Both the position numbers and the translations under genes were made by a program. A stretch of DNA of 64,000 nt. Origin: CAJCJE01 sp036494465 (GTDB lineage Bacteria > Actinomycetota > Actinomycetes > Mycobacteriales > Pseudonocardiaceae). The stretch's first letter is position 1; each line of letters opens with the position of its first letter. Shown here in pieces: positions 17,629 through 24,474 of this stretch. The notes beneath the pieces were generated by a model, which was not told the origin of the DNA, did not search any database, and was given only the letters and a program-made list of their open reading frames with translations. The stretch lies in assembly GCA_036494465.1 (NCBI GenBank), contig DASXOJ010000010.1, positions 62,001 to 126,000 of the forward strand. Reading direction: 5' to 3'.

Positions 17629-18000
17629 GTGGGTCATGGAGTGGAAGGCCGGGTGACGCCGCCCGCGTCGTTGGACGCGACCAGCGCGGCGACCGTGGCC
17701 ACCACGTTGCAGGCCCTCGCCACGCCCAGCAGGCTGCTCATGCTCACCCGCCTCCGGCAGGGTTCGTGCACGGTCGGTGAACTGGCGTCGTCGGTCGGCA
17801 TGGAACAGTCGGCGGTCTCACACCAGCTGCGCCTGCTGCGCAACCTCGGCCTGGTCACCGGCACCCGATCGGGTCGAAGCATCGTCTACAGCCTCTATGA
17901 CAACCACGTCGCGCAACTGCTGGACCAGGCGGTCTACCACATCGAGCACCTGCGGCTCGGCGCGCGCGACAACCCGCCCGGTGACCAGCTGACCGGGTAA
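17629..18000 (+). CDS. nmtR: NmtR-like nickel/cobalt-sensing ArsR-family repressor
   Basis: A 123-residue winged-helix metal sensor, very close to M. tuberculosis NmtR: TLQALATPSRLLMLTRLRQG, SVGMEQSAVSHQLRLLRNLGLV, GRSIVYSLYDNHVAQLLDQAVYHIEHL. The GTG at 17629 makes the protein begin MGHGVEGR, and with this start Gly2, His3, Asp91, His93, His104 and His107 fall at the same positions as the metal-binding residues known for NmtR. The two further C-terminal histidines of NmtR (109, 116) are Arg and Pro here. In-frame upstream codons (ATG 17620, ATG 17587) would bury the N-terminal ligand, so they are rejected. It likely represses a divergent or distant exporter and is released by Ni(II) or Co(II). 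No P-type ATPase gene lies nearby. Confidence 0.88.
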   Translation: MGHGVEGRVTPPASLDATSAATVATTLQALATPSRLLMLTRLRQGSCTVGELASSVGMEQSAVSHQLRLLRNLGLVTGTRSGRSIVYSLYDNHVAQLLDQAVYHIEHLRLGARDNPPGDQLTG

Positions 18001-18017
18001 CTTCATAGACTGACCAG

Positions 18018-18698
18018 GTGTCGACTTTCCGGCCGTTGATCGCGCCAAGCATCCTGTCCGCCGACTTCGCCCGCCTCGCTGACGAGGTGAACGCCGTCCC
18101 CGGCGCAGACTGGCTGCACGTGGACGTGATGGACGGACATTTCGTGCCGAACCTGACCATCGGCCTGCCCGTGGTCAAGGCGCTCCTGTCCTGCACCCAG
18201 ACCCCGATCGACTGCCACCTGATGATCGAGGACCCGGACCGGTGGGCCATCGGCTACGCCGAGGCAGGCGCCTACAACGTCACCGTGCACACCGAGGCGG
18301 CGAAGGATCCGATCGCGCTGGCCAAGAACCTGCGCGCGGCGGGCGCCAAGGCCGGTCTGTCCATCAAACCGGGCACACCGCTGGCACCACACCTGGAAAC
18401 CCTCAAGCACTACGACACGCTGCTGGTGATGTCGGTCGAACCCGGGTTCGGCGGGCAGGAGTTCATCGCGGACGTGCTGGACAAGGTGCGGGACGCGCGC
18501 CGCCTGGTGGACACCGGGCACCTCCAGGTGCTGGTCGAGATCGACGGCGGCATCAACACCGACACCATCGAGCAGGTCGCCGAGGCGGGCGTCGACTGCT
18601 TCGTCGCCGGGTCGGCGGTCTACGGCGCGGACGATCCCGATCGCGCGATCGAGGCGCTGCGCGGACTCGCGGGCAACGCCGCGCGCCGGAACACCTGA
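18018..18698 (+). CDS. rpe: Ribulose-phosphate 3-epimerase
   Basis: Interconverts ribulose 5-phosphate and xylulose 5-phosphate in the pentose-phosphate pathway. The 226-residue TIM barrel shows the family marks PLIAPSILSADFARL, HVDVMDGHFVPNLTIG (metal-binding His and Asp), DCHLMIEDP, MSVEPGFGGQEF and VEIDGGIN. GTG start at 18018. It opens the riboflavin operon: its TGA overlaps the ribD ATG by one base (TGATG). The link is metabolic, because ribulose 5-phosphate is also the substrate of the DHBP synthase encoded two genes on. Confidence 0.97.
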   Translation: MSTFRPLIAPSILSADFARLADEVNAVPGADWLHVDVMDGHFVPNLTIGLPVVKALLSCTQTPIDCHLMIEDPDRWAIGYAEAGAYNVTVHTEAAKDPIALAKNLRAAGAKAGLSIKPGTPLAPHLETLKHYDTLLVMSVEPGFGGQEFIADVLDKVRDARRLVDTGHLQVLVEIDGGINTDTIEQVAEAGVDCFVAGSAVYGADDPDRAIEALRGLAGNAARRNT

Positions 18699-19729
18699 TG
18701 CCGACCGAGGCCCAGCTCGTCGAGGCGATGCGCACCGCGATCGCGGCCAGCGAGGCCGTGCGCGGCACCACCAGCCCGAATCCGCCGGTCGGCGCGGTGA
18801 TCCTGGACTCCGGCGGCCGCACGGCCGGCGTCGGCGCCACCCAGCCACCGGGCGGACCGCACGCCGAGGTGATGGCGGTGCGCGCGGCGGGAGACGCTGC
18901 CAGGGGCGGCACCGCGATCGTCACGCTGGAGCCGTGTTCGCACACCGGCCGCACGCCACCCTGCACCGATCTGCTCAAATCCGTCGGCGTTGCCGAGGTG
19001 TACTTCGCGGTCGCGGATCCCAACCCGGTCGCGGCGGGCGGTCAGCAGGTGCTCGCCGAGGGCGGCATCGCCGCGCACCAGGGCCTGCTCGCGCAGGACG
19101 TCGAACGCGGGCCGCTGCGCGCCTGGCTGCACTACGCGCGCACCGGCCGGCCGCACGTGACCTGGAAGTACGCGATGACCATGGACGGCAGGGTCGCCGC
19201 CGCCGATGGCACCAGTCGCTGGATCAGCGGCCCCCAGGCGCGCGCCGAGGTGCACGAACTGCGCCGCGCGATGGACGCGATCATCGCGGGCACCGGCACG
19301 GTCCGGGTCGACGATCCGCAACTGACCGCGCGCGACGCCGATGGCGCCCTGCTCGACCGGCAGCCGCTGCGCGTCGTGGTCGGCCTCGGCGACCTGCCCG
19401 AGGGCGCCAAAGTGACCGACGACGCGGCCGAGACCGTCCACCTGCGCACCAGAAAACCCGACGAGGCGCTGGCCACACTCGCCGCGCGTGGCGTGGTGGA
19501 TGTGCTGCTCGAAGGCGGTCCGACGGTGGCAGGGGCTTTCCTACGAGCTGGACTCGTCGACCGGGTACTGGCCTACCTTGCCCCGAAGCTGCTGGGATCG
19601 GGTCCGACGGCGCTGGGTGACGCGGGCGTGGCGACCATCACGCAGGCACACCTGTGGACGGTGGAAAGCGCGACCATGAATGGACCGGATGTGCGGGTCT
19701 CCGCGATTCCGGTGCGGGAGGCTGGCTGA
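18698..19729 (+). CDS. ribD: Bifunctional riboflavin deaminase/reductase RibD
   Basis: Carries out two steps of riboflavin synthesis: deamination of the pyrimidine intermediate and NADPH reduction of its ribosyl side chain. At 343 residues it has the usual length. The N-terminal zinc deaminase shows PHAEVMA and LEPCSHTGRTPPCTDLL (residues about 50-95). The reductase domain begins at TWKYAMTMDGRVAAADGTSRWISG and ends with LLEGGPTVAGAFL and YLAPKLLG. The ATG at 18698 overlaps the rpe stop. A short 6-bp hairpin (19720-19737) sits over its stop codon. In mycobacteria the P55/lprG pair follows at this place; here ribE comes directly. Confidence 0.97.
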   Translation: MPTEAQLVEAMRTAIAASEAVRGTTSPNPPVGAVILDSGGRTAGVGATQPPGGPHAEVMAVRAAGDAARGGTAIVTLEPCSHTGRTPPCTDLLKSVGVAEVYFAVADPNPVAAGGQQVLAEGGIAAHQGLLAQDVERGPLRAWLHYARTGRPHVTWKYAMTMDGRVAAADGTSRWISGPQARAEVHELRRAMDAIIAGTGTVRVDDPQLTARDADGALLDRQPLRVVVGLGDLPEGAKVTDDAAETVHLRTRKPDEALATLAARGVVDVLLEGGPTVAGAFLRAGLVDRVLAYLAPKLLGSGPTALGDAGVATITQAHLWTVESATMNGPDVRVSAIPVREAG

Positions 19730-19758
19730 AACCAGCCAGGGGGATCGAGGAGGCAAGG

Positions 19759-20355
19759 GTGTTCACCGGGATTGTTGAGGAAGTCGGCGAGGTCGTCGCC
19801 GTCGACCAGTTGACCGACGCGGCGCGGCTGCGCATCGCGGGCCCACTGGTCACATCGGACGCGGGGCACGGCGATTCCATCGCGGTCAGCGGGGTGTGCC
19901 TGACCGTGGTCGAGGTCGCCGACGGCACGTTCACCGTGGACGTGGTCGCGGAGACCCTGGCGCGGTCCAGTCTGGACAAGGTGCACGCGGGGGACCGGGT
20001 CAACCTGGAGCGCGCCACGGCGGTCGGGGACCGGCTCGGCGGGCACATCGTGCAGGGCCACGTGGACGGCACCGGGGTGTTGCTGTCCCGGGACGAGTCC
20101 GGCCTGACCCGCTTCGGAATACCGCCCCGGCTGGCGCGTTACGTGATCGAGAAGGGCTCCATCGCGGTCGACGGGGTGTCGCTGACCGTGGTCGAGGTGA
20201 CCGAGGACGCCTTCAGCGTCGCGTTGATCCCGACCACGCTTGCCGCGACTACGCTCGGCGGCAAACAGCAGGGTGACCTGGTCAACCTTGAAGTGGACGT
20301 GCTCGCGAAGTACCTGGAAAAGCTGGCTGGACTGCAAACCGAGGAGAACCGGTGA
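19759..20355 (+). CDS. ribE: Riboflavin synthase, alpha chain
   Basis: Dismutates two 6,7-dimethyl-8-ribityllumazine molecules into riboflavin and the pyrimidine precursor. The 198-residue protein has two homologous lumazine-binding barrels: the start MFTGIVEEVGEV (GTG at 19759), DSIAVSGVCLTVVEV in the first and GSIAVDGVSLTVVEV in the second, with GGHIVQGHVDGTG between. GAGGAGG upstream supports this start over in-frame codons further back. Its TGA overlaps the GTG of ribBA (GTGA). No FMN riboswitch is visible in the 29-bp gap before it. Confidence 0.97.
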   Translation: MFTGIVEEVGEVVAVDQLTDAARLRIAGPLVTSDAGHGDSIAVSGVCLTVVEVADGTFTVDVVAETLARSSLDKVHAGDRVNLERATAVGDRLGGHIVQGHVDGTGVLLSRDESGLTRFGIPPRLARYVIEKGSIAVDGVSLTVVEVTEDAFSVALIPTTLAATTLGGKQQGDLVNLEVDVLAKYLEKLAGLQTEENR

Positions 20356-21659
20356 CTGACATCGCGGGCATCGAGCGGGCGATCGCGGACGTCGCCGCCG
20401 GGAAGGCCGTTGTCGTCGTCGACGACGAGGACCGGGAGAACGAGGGCGACCTGATCTTCGCGGCCGAGAAGGCGACCCCGGAACTGGTCGCGTTCATGGT
20501 CCGCTACACCTCCGGCTACATCTGCGTGCCGCTGCCGGAAAGCGTCTGCGACCGGCTCGACCTGCCACCGATGTACCACACCAACCAGGACCGGCGCGGC
20601 ACCGCGTACACGGTCACCGTGGACGCGGCCCAGGGCGTGAGCACCGGCATCTCCGCCACCGACCGCGCGCACACCATGCGACTGCTCGCCGACCCGGAAT
20701 CCGTGCCCGCCGACTTCACCCGGCCCGGGCACGTGGTGCCGCTGCGCGCCCGCGAAGGCGGCGTGCTGCGCCGCCCCGGTCACACCGAGGCCGCCATCGA
20801 CCTGGCCAAGCTCGCCGGTCTGGCGCCTGCCGGCGTGCTGTGCGAGCTGGTCAGCCAGAAGGACGACGGCGACATGGCGCGGCGCGAGGAACTGGAGGTC
20901 TTCGCGGCCGACCACGACCTCGCCCTGATCACCATCGCGGACCTGATCGCCTACCGGCGCCGCACCGAGAGCCAGGTCAAGCGAGTCGCCGAGGCGCGCA
21001 TCCCGACCGCGCACGGCACCTTCCGCGCGGTCGGCTACGACAGCCTGCTGGATGGCATCGAGCACATCGCACTGGTCTACGGCGAGATCGAGGACGGCCA
21101 GAACCTGCTGGTCCGGGTGCACTCCGAATGCCTGACCGGCGACGTGTTCGGCTCGCTGCGCTGCGACTGCGGCCCGCAGCTGGACGCGGCGCTGGGCATG
21201 GTCGCCGCCGAGGGCAGGGGCATCGTGCTCTACGTGCGCGGGCACGAAGGTCGCGGCATCGGCCTGCTGCACAAACTCCAGGCGTACCAGTTGCAGGACG
21301 ACGGCGCGGACACCGTGGACGCCAACCTCGCGCTCGGCCTGGTCGCGGACGGCCGCGACTACGGCACCGGCGCGCAGATCCTCTCCGACCTCGGCGTGAA
21401 GTCGATGCGGCTGCTCACCAACAACCCGGACAAGCGGGTCGGGCTGGAGGGCTACGGTCTTCGGGTGGTCGACCGCGTCCCGCTGCCGATCACGCCGAAC
21501 CCGGAGAACGTCCGGTACCTGCGCACCAAGCGCGACCGCATGGGCCATGACCTGGCTCAGCTCGACGAGTTCGAGCACCTTCCCCAGGAAGAGGGCGTGA
21601 CGGTGGCGCAGGACGTGGTTCGGCACATCAGCGGTTCCCATGATGGAGGCACCAGGTGA
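20352..21659 (+). CDS. ribBA: Bifunctional DHBP synthase / GTP cyclohydrolase II
   Basis: The N-terminal RibB domain (about 1-205) makes 3,4-dihydroxy-2-butanone 4-phosphate from ribulose 5-phosphate: DDEDRENEGDLIFAAE, TPELVAFMVRYTSGYICVPL, RPGHVVPLRAREGGVLRRPGHTEAA. The C-terminal RibA domain opens GTP: LVRVHSECLTGDVFGSLRCDCGPQL carries the zinc cysteines, and YVRGHEGRGIGLLHKLQAYQLQD the catalytic loop. At 435 residues, with both signatures intact, it should be fully bifunctional. The GTG at 20352 overlaps the ribE stop and its own stop overlaps the ribH GTG, so the four enzymes are translationally chained. Confidence 0.97.
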   Translation: MTDIAGIERAIADVAAGKAVVVVDDEDRENEGDLIFAAEKATPELVAFMVRYTSGYICVPLPESVCDRLDLPPMYHTNQDRRGTAYTVTVDAAQGVSTGISATDRAHTMRLLADPESVPADFTRPGHVVPLRAREGGVLRRPGHTEAAIDLAKLAGLAPAGVLCELVSQKDDGDMARREELEVFAADHDLALITIADLIAYRRRTESQVKRVAEARIPTAHGTFRAVGYDSLLDGIEHIALVYGEIEDGQNLLVRVHSECLTGDVFGSLRCDCGPQLDAALGMVAAEGRGIVLYVRGHEGRGIGLLHKLQAYQLQDDGADTVDANLALGLVADGRDYGTGAQILSDLGVKSMRLLTNNPDKRVGLEGYGLRVVDRVPLPITPNPENVRYLRTKRDRMGHDLAQLDEFEHLPQEEGVTVAQDVVRHISGSHDGGTR

Positions 21660-22153
21660 GTGGCGAGGGCCGTCCACCGCTCGACGTTCCGGACTGCGAC
21701 GGCCTGCGGCTGGGCATCGTCGCGACACGCTGGCACAAGCGGATCACCGACAGTCTGCTGGAGCGCGCGCTGTTCGCGGCGTCGGAATCGAAGATCACGG
21801 AACCGACCGTGGTGCGCATCGCGGGCGCGGTCGAATTGCCCGTGATCGCCCAGTCCCTTGCCAAGCACCACGATGCCGTGGTCGCGCTGGGGGTGGTGAT
21901 TCGCGGGGGCACTCCGCACTTCGAGTATGTTTGCGATGCGCTGACCGCGGGCCTGACTCGCGTCGCACTCGATGAGAGCACCCCGGTCGGCAACGGTGTG
22001 TTGACCTGTGACACCGAACAGCAGGCGCTGGATCGCGCCGGCCTGCCCGGGTCGCCGGAGGACAAGGGTTACGAGGCGTGCATCGCCGCACTCGACGCCG
22101 CGCTGGTGTTGCGCGGCCTGCGGCAGCCGTGGACGGAGCGAGGGTTTTCTTGA
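21656..22153 (+). CDS. ribH: 6,7-dimethyl-8-ribityllumazine synthase
   Basis: Condenses the pyrimidine intermediate with DHBP to lumazine, the penultimate step of riboflavin synthesis. The 165-residue protein contains LRLGIVATRWHKRITDSLLERAL, VRIAGAVELPVIAQSLAKHHDAVVALGVVIRGGTPHFEYVCD (substrate loop with the catalytic His) and TPVGNGVLTCDTEQQALDRAG. GTG start at 21656 within GTGA; the stop overlaps the TTG of the next gene (TTGA). Family members assemble into pentamers or icosahedral shells. Confidence 0.97.
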   Translation: MSGEGRPPLDVPDCDGLRLGIVATRWHKRITDSLLERALFAASESKITEPTVVRIAGAVELPVIAQSLAKHHDAVVALGVVIRGGTPHFEYVCDALTAGLTRVALDESTPVGNGVLTCDTEQQALDRAGLPGSPEDKGYEACIAALDAALVLRGLRQPWTERGFS

Positions 22154-22611
22154 TCGAGCAGGCCGGGTCGACCGGGACACGTCCACCGTTGGTTGTCCGC
22201 CCGCACAAGGTGCGCCAGGTGGTGATCCCGGTCGCCGCGCTGCTCGTGGTGATCTTCGTCGTGCTCGCCGTCACGCTCAACGGCTCGTCCACCGGCGTGC
22301 ACCTGGGTATTTCGGACAAGGTCTCACTGGCGATCGTCGGCATGATCCTGGCCGGTGGCGTGTTGTTGTTGGCACGCCCCAAGGTTCGCGCTGACGCGGC
22401 GGGCGTCGAGGTCCGGAACCTCCTTTTCGGACGGGTCGTGCCCTGGCGGGAGATCCAGGGCGTCGGTTTCCCCGATGGCGCGCCGTGGGCGCGGCTGGAA
22501 CTGCCGAGGGACGAGTACGTGCCGGTGGTGGCGATCCAGGCGATGGACGGCGAACGCGCGGTGAGCGCGATCCGCGAACTCCGCGCCTGGTACCGCGAGG
22601 CGGCGAAATGA
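22150..22611 (+). CDS. PH-domain membrane protein of the riboflavin operon
   Basis: A 153-residue protein with two transmembrane helices (around IPVAALLVVIFVVLAVTL and VSLAIVGMILAGGVLLLA) followed by a bacterial PH-like domain (VRADAAGVEVRNLLFGRVVPWREIQGVGFPDGAPWARLEL). The likely start is the TTG at 22150, which overlaps the ribH stop as TTGA. The frame is open upstream only inside ribH. A membrane protein of this type follows ribH in M. tuberculosis (Rv1417), so the linkage is conserved, yet no function is known. A role in flavin handling or membrane anchoring is only a guess from position. Confidence 0.85.
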   Translation: MIEQAGSTGTRPPLVVRPHKVRQVVIPVAALLVVIFVVLAVTLNGSSTGVHLGISDKVSLAIVGMILAGGVLLLARPKVRADAAGVEVRNLLFGRVVPWREIQGVGFPDGAPWARLELPRDEYVPVVAIQAMDGERAVSAIRELRAWYREAAK

Positions 22612-23033
22612 CCCCCTTCACACCCAACCGCAGGCAGGTGCTGTGCGGTCTGATGATCGGCCTGCTCGCGCCCGCCGGGGTGGTCGCGTGCACGAACGGC
22701 ACCGCGCGGCGCAACGGGGTCGGTGACGCCAAAGCAGGCGCGGTGCTGGCCAAGGTCAGCGACATCGCGGTCGGCAGTGGCGCGCTGGTCAACTCCGGCA
22801 CCAACGGTCAACTGCTGGTCTGCCAACCGAGCTCAGGCGTGTTCACCGCGTACGACCCGACCTGCACCCACCTCGGCAACACGGTCGATCCGCCGCAGAA
22901 CAACGTGATCACCTGTCCCGCGCACGGCAGCGAGTTCAACCCGGCCAACGGCGACGTGGAACGCGGACCGGCGGAAACCCCGCTCGCGTCGGTGAAAGTC
23001 AAGGTCGCCGGGGCCAACGTGGTACTAGCCTGA
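22608..23033 (+). CDS. Rieske [2Fe-2S] protein with twin-Arg signal and lipobox
   Basis: A 141-residue exported iron-sulphur protein. The N-terminus NRRQVLCGLMIGLLAPAGVVAC carries a twin-arginine pair and a lipobox-like VVAC (Cys28), so it is probably Tat-exported and perhaps lipid-anchored. The cluster ligands are CTH (Cys86, His88) and CPAHG (Cys103, His106), with the typical spacing and following GSEFNPANGDVERGPA. It is a small stand-alone Rieske domain, not the quinol-cytochrome c reductase subunit, and probably a redox partner. The ATG at 22608 overlaps the previous stop (ATGA), placing it in the riboflavin operon; the reason for that coupling is unknown. Confidence 0.88.
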   Translation: MTPFTPNRRQVLCGLMIGLLAPAGVVACTNGTARRNGVGDAKAGAVLAKVSDIAVGSGALVNSGTNGQLLVCQPSSGVFTAYDPTCTHLGNTVDPPQNNVITCPAHGSEFNPANGDVERGPAETPLASVKVKVAGANVVLA

Positions 23034-23038
23034 GCCAC

Positions 23039-23434
23039 GTGGGAATCACGCTCAGCGCCTCGACGCGCGCCCTGCTCGACGGTCGCAACTACGCGGTACT
23101 GGCCACCATCAACGCGGACGGCAGCCCGCAGACCTCCGCCATGTGGGTCGGCAGGGACGGCGACGACCTGCTTTTCTCCACTGTGGAGGGTCGGCTCAAA
23201 CACCGGAACATGCTGCGCGATCCGCGCGTCAGCGTGACCGTGCTGGACGCCGCCGACGGCGAGAGCTACGTGGAACTGCGCGGTCGCGCGAGCATCACAC
23301 CCGATACGGATCTCGCGGTCGGGCACCTGCTCTCGCGGAAGTACGACGGCAAGGACCACGAACCGCCCGGCCCCGGCCAGGTGCGTGTCGCGGTTCGGAT
23401 CGAAGTGGACAAAGCCACCGGCTACGCGGCCTGA
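23039..23434 (+). CDS. PPOX-class F420-dependent enzyme
   Basis: A 131-residue split-barrel protein of the pyridoxamine-5'-phosphate oxidase-like family: NYAVLATINADGSPQTSAMWVGRDGDDLLFSTVEGRLKHRNMLRDPRVSVTVLD is diagnostic. In actinobacteria such short members usually bind the deazaflavin F420 and reduce small molecules, but some bind FMN or haem, so the exact cofactor is inferred. GTG start at 23039, five bases after the Rieske stop, which suggests it is the last gene of the rpe-rib transcript. The C-terminal VDKATGYAA is typical of the subfamily. Confidence 0.88.
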   Translation: MGITLSASTRALLDGRNYAVLATINADGSPQTSAMWVGRDGDDLLFSTVEGRLKHRNMLRDPRVSVTVLDAADGESYVELRGRASITPDTDLAVGHLLSRKYDGKDHEPPGPGQVRVAVRIEVDKATGYAA

Positions 23435-23458
23435 CGCACCCGGCTCAGCGGACTCGGC

Positions 23459-24199
23459 TCAGCGCACCCGGGAGCTCCCGCCCCAGAACGCGGGCAACTC
23501 GTCGTCGCCGGTCACCGTCAACGCATCCCACGGCACCCGGTTCCACAACGCCAGGTACAGCGTTTCGGCGGGCCCGGTGACGGTGACATCGGCGGGCTCG
23601 TCCGGGTCGACCTCGGCCACGCTCAACTCCGGGCCGACGGTGAGCAACCAGTGCCGTTCGCCGGTGCTGAAACGCAGCCTGCGCGGATCGGCGGCGCGGA
23701 GTTTGCGGCTGCGCGGCGTGAAACCGGTGAGCAGCTCGTCGACCCCGTCCTCGGCCAGCACCGGATCGATGCCGGACGGGCGACCCGCCGCCTGCTCGGC
23801 GTCCACCCGGTGCACGGCCGTTTCGTGTGCCTGGCGGCGCGCCCAGAACGTCAGCGGGGTGGCTGCTGGCATGAACGTGAAGCAGGCCAGGTCGGCAGGC
23901 GCGGCGGCGAGCGTGTCGACCAGGTCGCGGTGACCGGCACGGAACCAGTCGACCAGTGCGTCGTCCTCGGGCACTTCGCTGTTCATCAGCTCGCCGAGCT
24001 TGCCGAACCCGTCCTCACCGACGCCGTCCGCGACGATCGTGCGCGCCCAGCGGTGCACCCGCCCCAGATGTCCGACCAGGTCGCGGACCCGCCAACCCGG
24101 GCAGCCCGGCACTTCGGGGTCGAACGCGGTCGTCGCGGCGACATCGGCGAGCAGTTCACCGTCGGCCTTCAGGGACTCGATCCAGTTCGGCACGTCCAC
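23459..24199 (-). CDS. Maleylpyruvate isomerase family protein (mycothiol/DinB-like)
   Basis: A 246-residue cytosolic protein of the MDMPI/DinB-like family, whose members use mycothiol in actinobacteria. Visible metal-site elements are CPGWRVRDLVGHLGRVHRWA (first His) and WARRQAHETAVHRVDAEQAAGR (His-x4-His), forming the three-histidine site. The C-terminal third is the MDMPI C-domain (LLTVGPELSVAEVDPDEPADVTVTGPAETLYLALWNR). The true substrate is unknown, and many members are annotated only by family. GTG start at 24199. It converges on the riboflavin operon with a 24-bp gap. Confidence 0.88.
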   Translation of the reverse strand: MDVPNWIESLKADGELLADVAATTAFDPEVPGCPGWRVRDLVGHLGRVHRWARTIVADGVGEDGFGKLGELMNSEVPEDDALVDWFRAGHRDLVDTLAAAPADLACFTFMPAATPLTFWARRQAHETAVHRVDAEQAAGRPSGIDPVLAEDGVDELLTGFTPRSRKLRAADPRRLRFSTGERHWLLTVGPELSVAEVDPDEPADVTVTGPAETLYLALWNRVPWDALTVTGDDELPAFWGGSSRVR

Positions 24200-24223
24200 C
24201 GGATCATCCTGGCACAGCGTGCC

Positions 24224-24376
24224 TTACGGATAACCGCCGATCGACAGGCCGTTCCAGCCCAGGTTGGTGCCACTGTGCGGGGCGATGTCGAAGCTGCCCT
24301 GGCCGCTCGTGCAGTTGCTGGTCGGCCAGACAAGAACGACAGGTCGCCTCCTTGTGTTATGTCGGAAAGCTCCCTT
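24224..24376 (-). pseudogene. Remnant of a coding sequence (3' end only)
   Basis: Between the isomerase-like gene and uvrC the minus strand holds about 50 open codons ending in TAA at 24224. Its last 36 codons read WPTSNCTSGQGSFDIAPHSG, then TNLGWNGLSIGGYP, with almost only G or C at third positions, which is the signature of coding sequence here. There is no in-frame ATG, GTG or TTG, and third-position bias is lost upstream of the Trp codon, so this looks like the tail of a gene whose front was deleted. The Cys- and Gly-rich text resembles a small secreted protein, but I cannot name it. Confidence 0.45.
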
Positions 24377-24474
24377 TCATGCTTGCCGGGCGCTGAACAG
24401 CGAGTCAAGCCTTTCGACGCAGCTCGAACTGCCCTCGGCACGGTGCTGTCGGTGCCGGGCCGTACGCTGGTGAG

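Noticed and set aside
18001..19760. FMN riboswitch before the rib genes
   Set aside because: The gaps before rpe, ribD and ribE are 17, 0 and 29 bases and lack the conserved FMN element.
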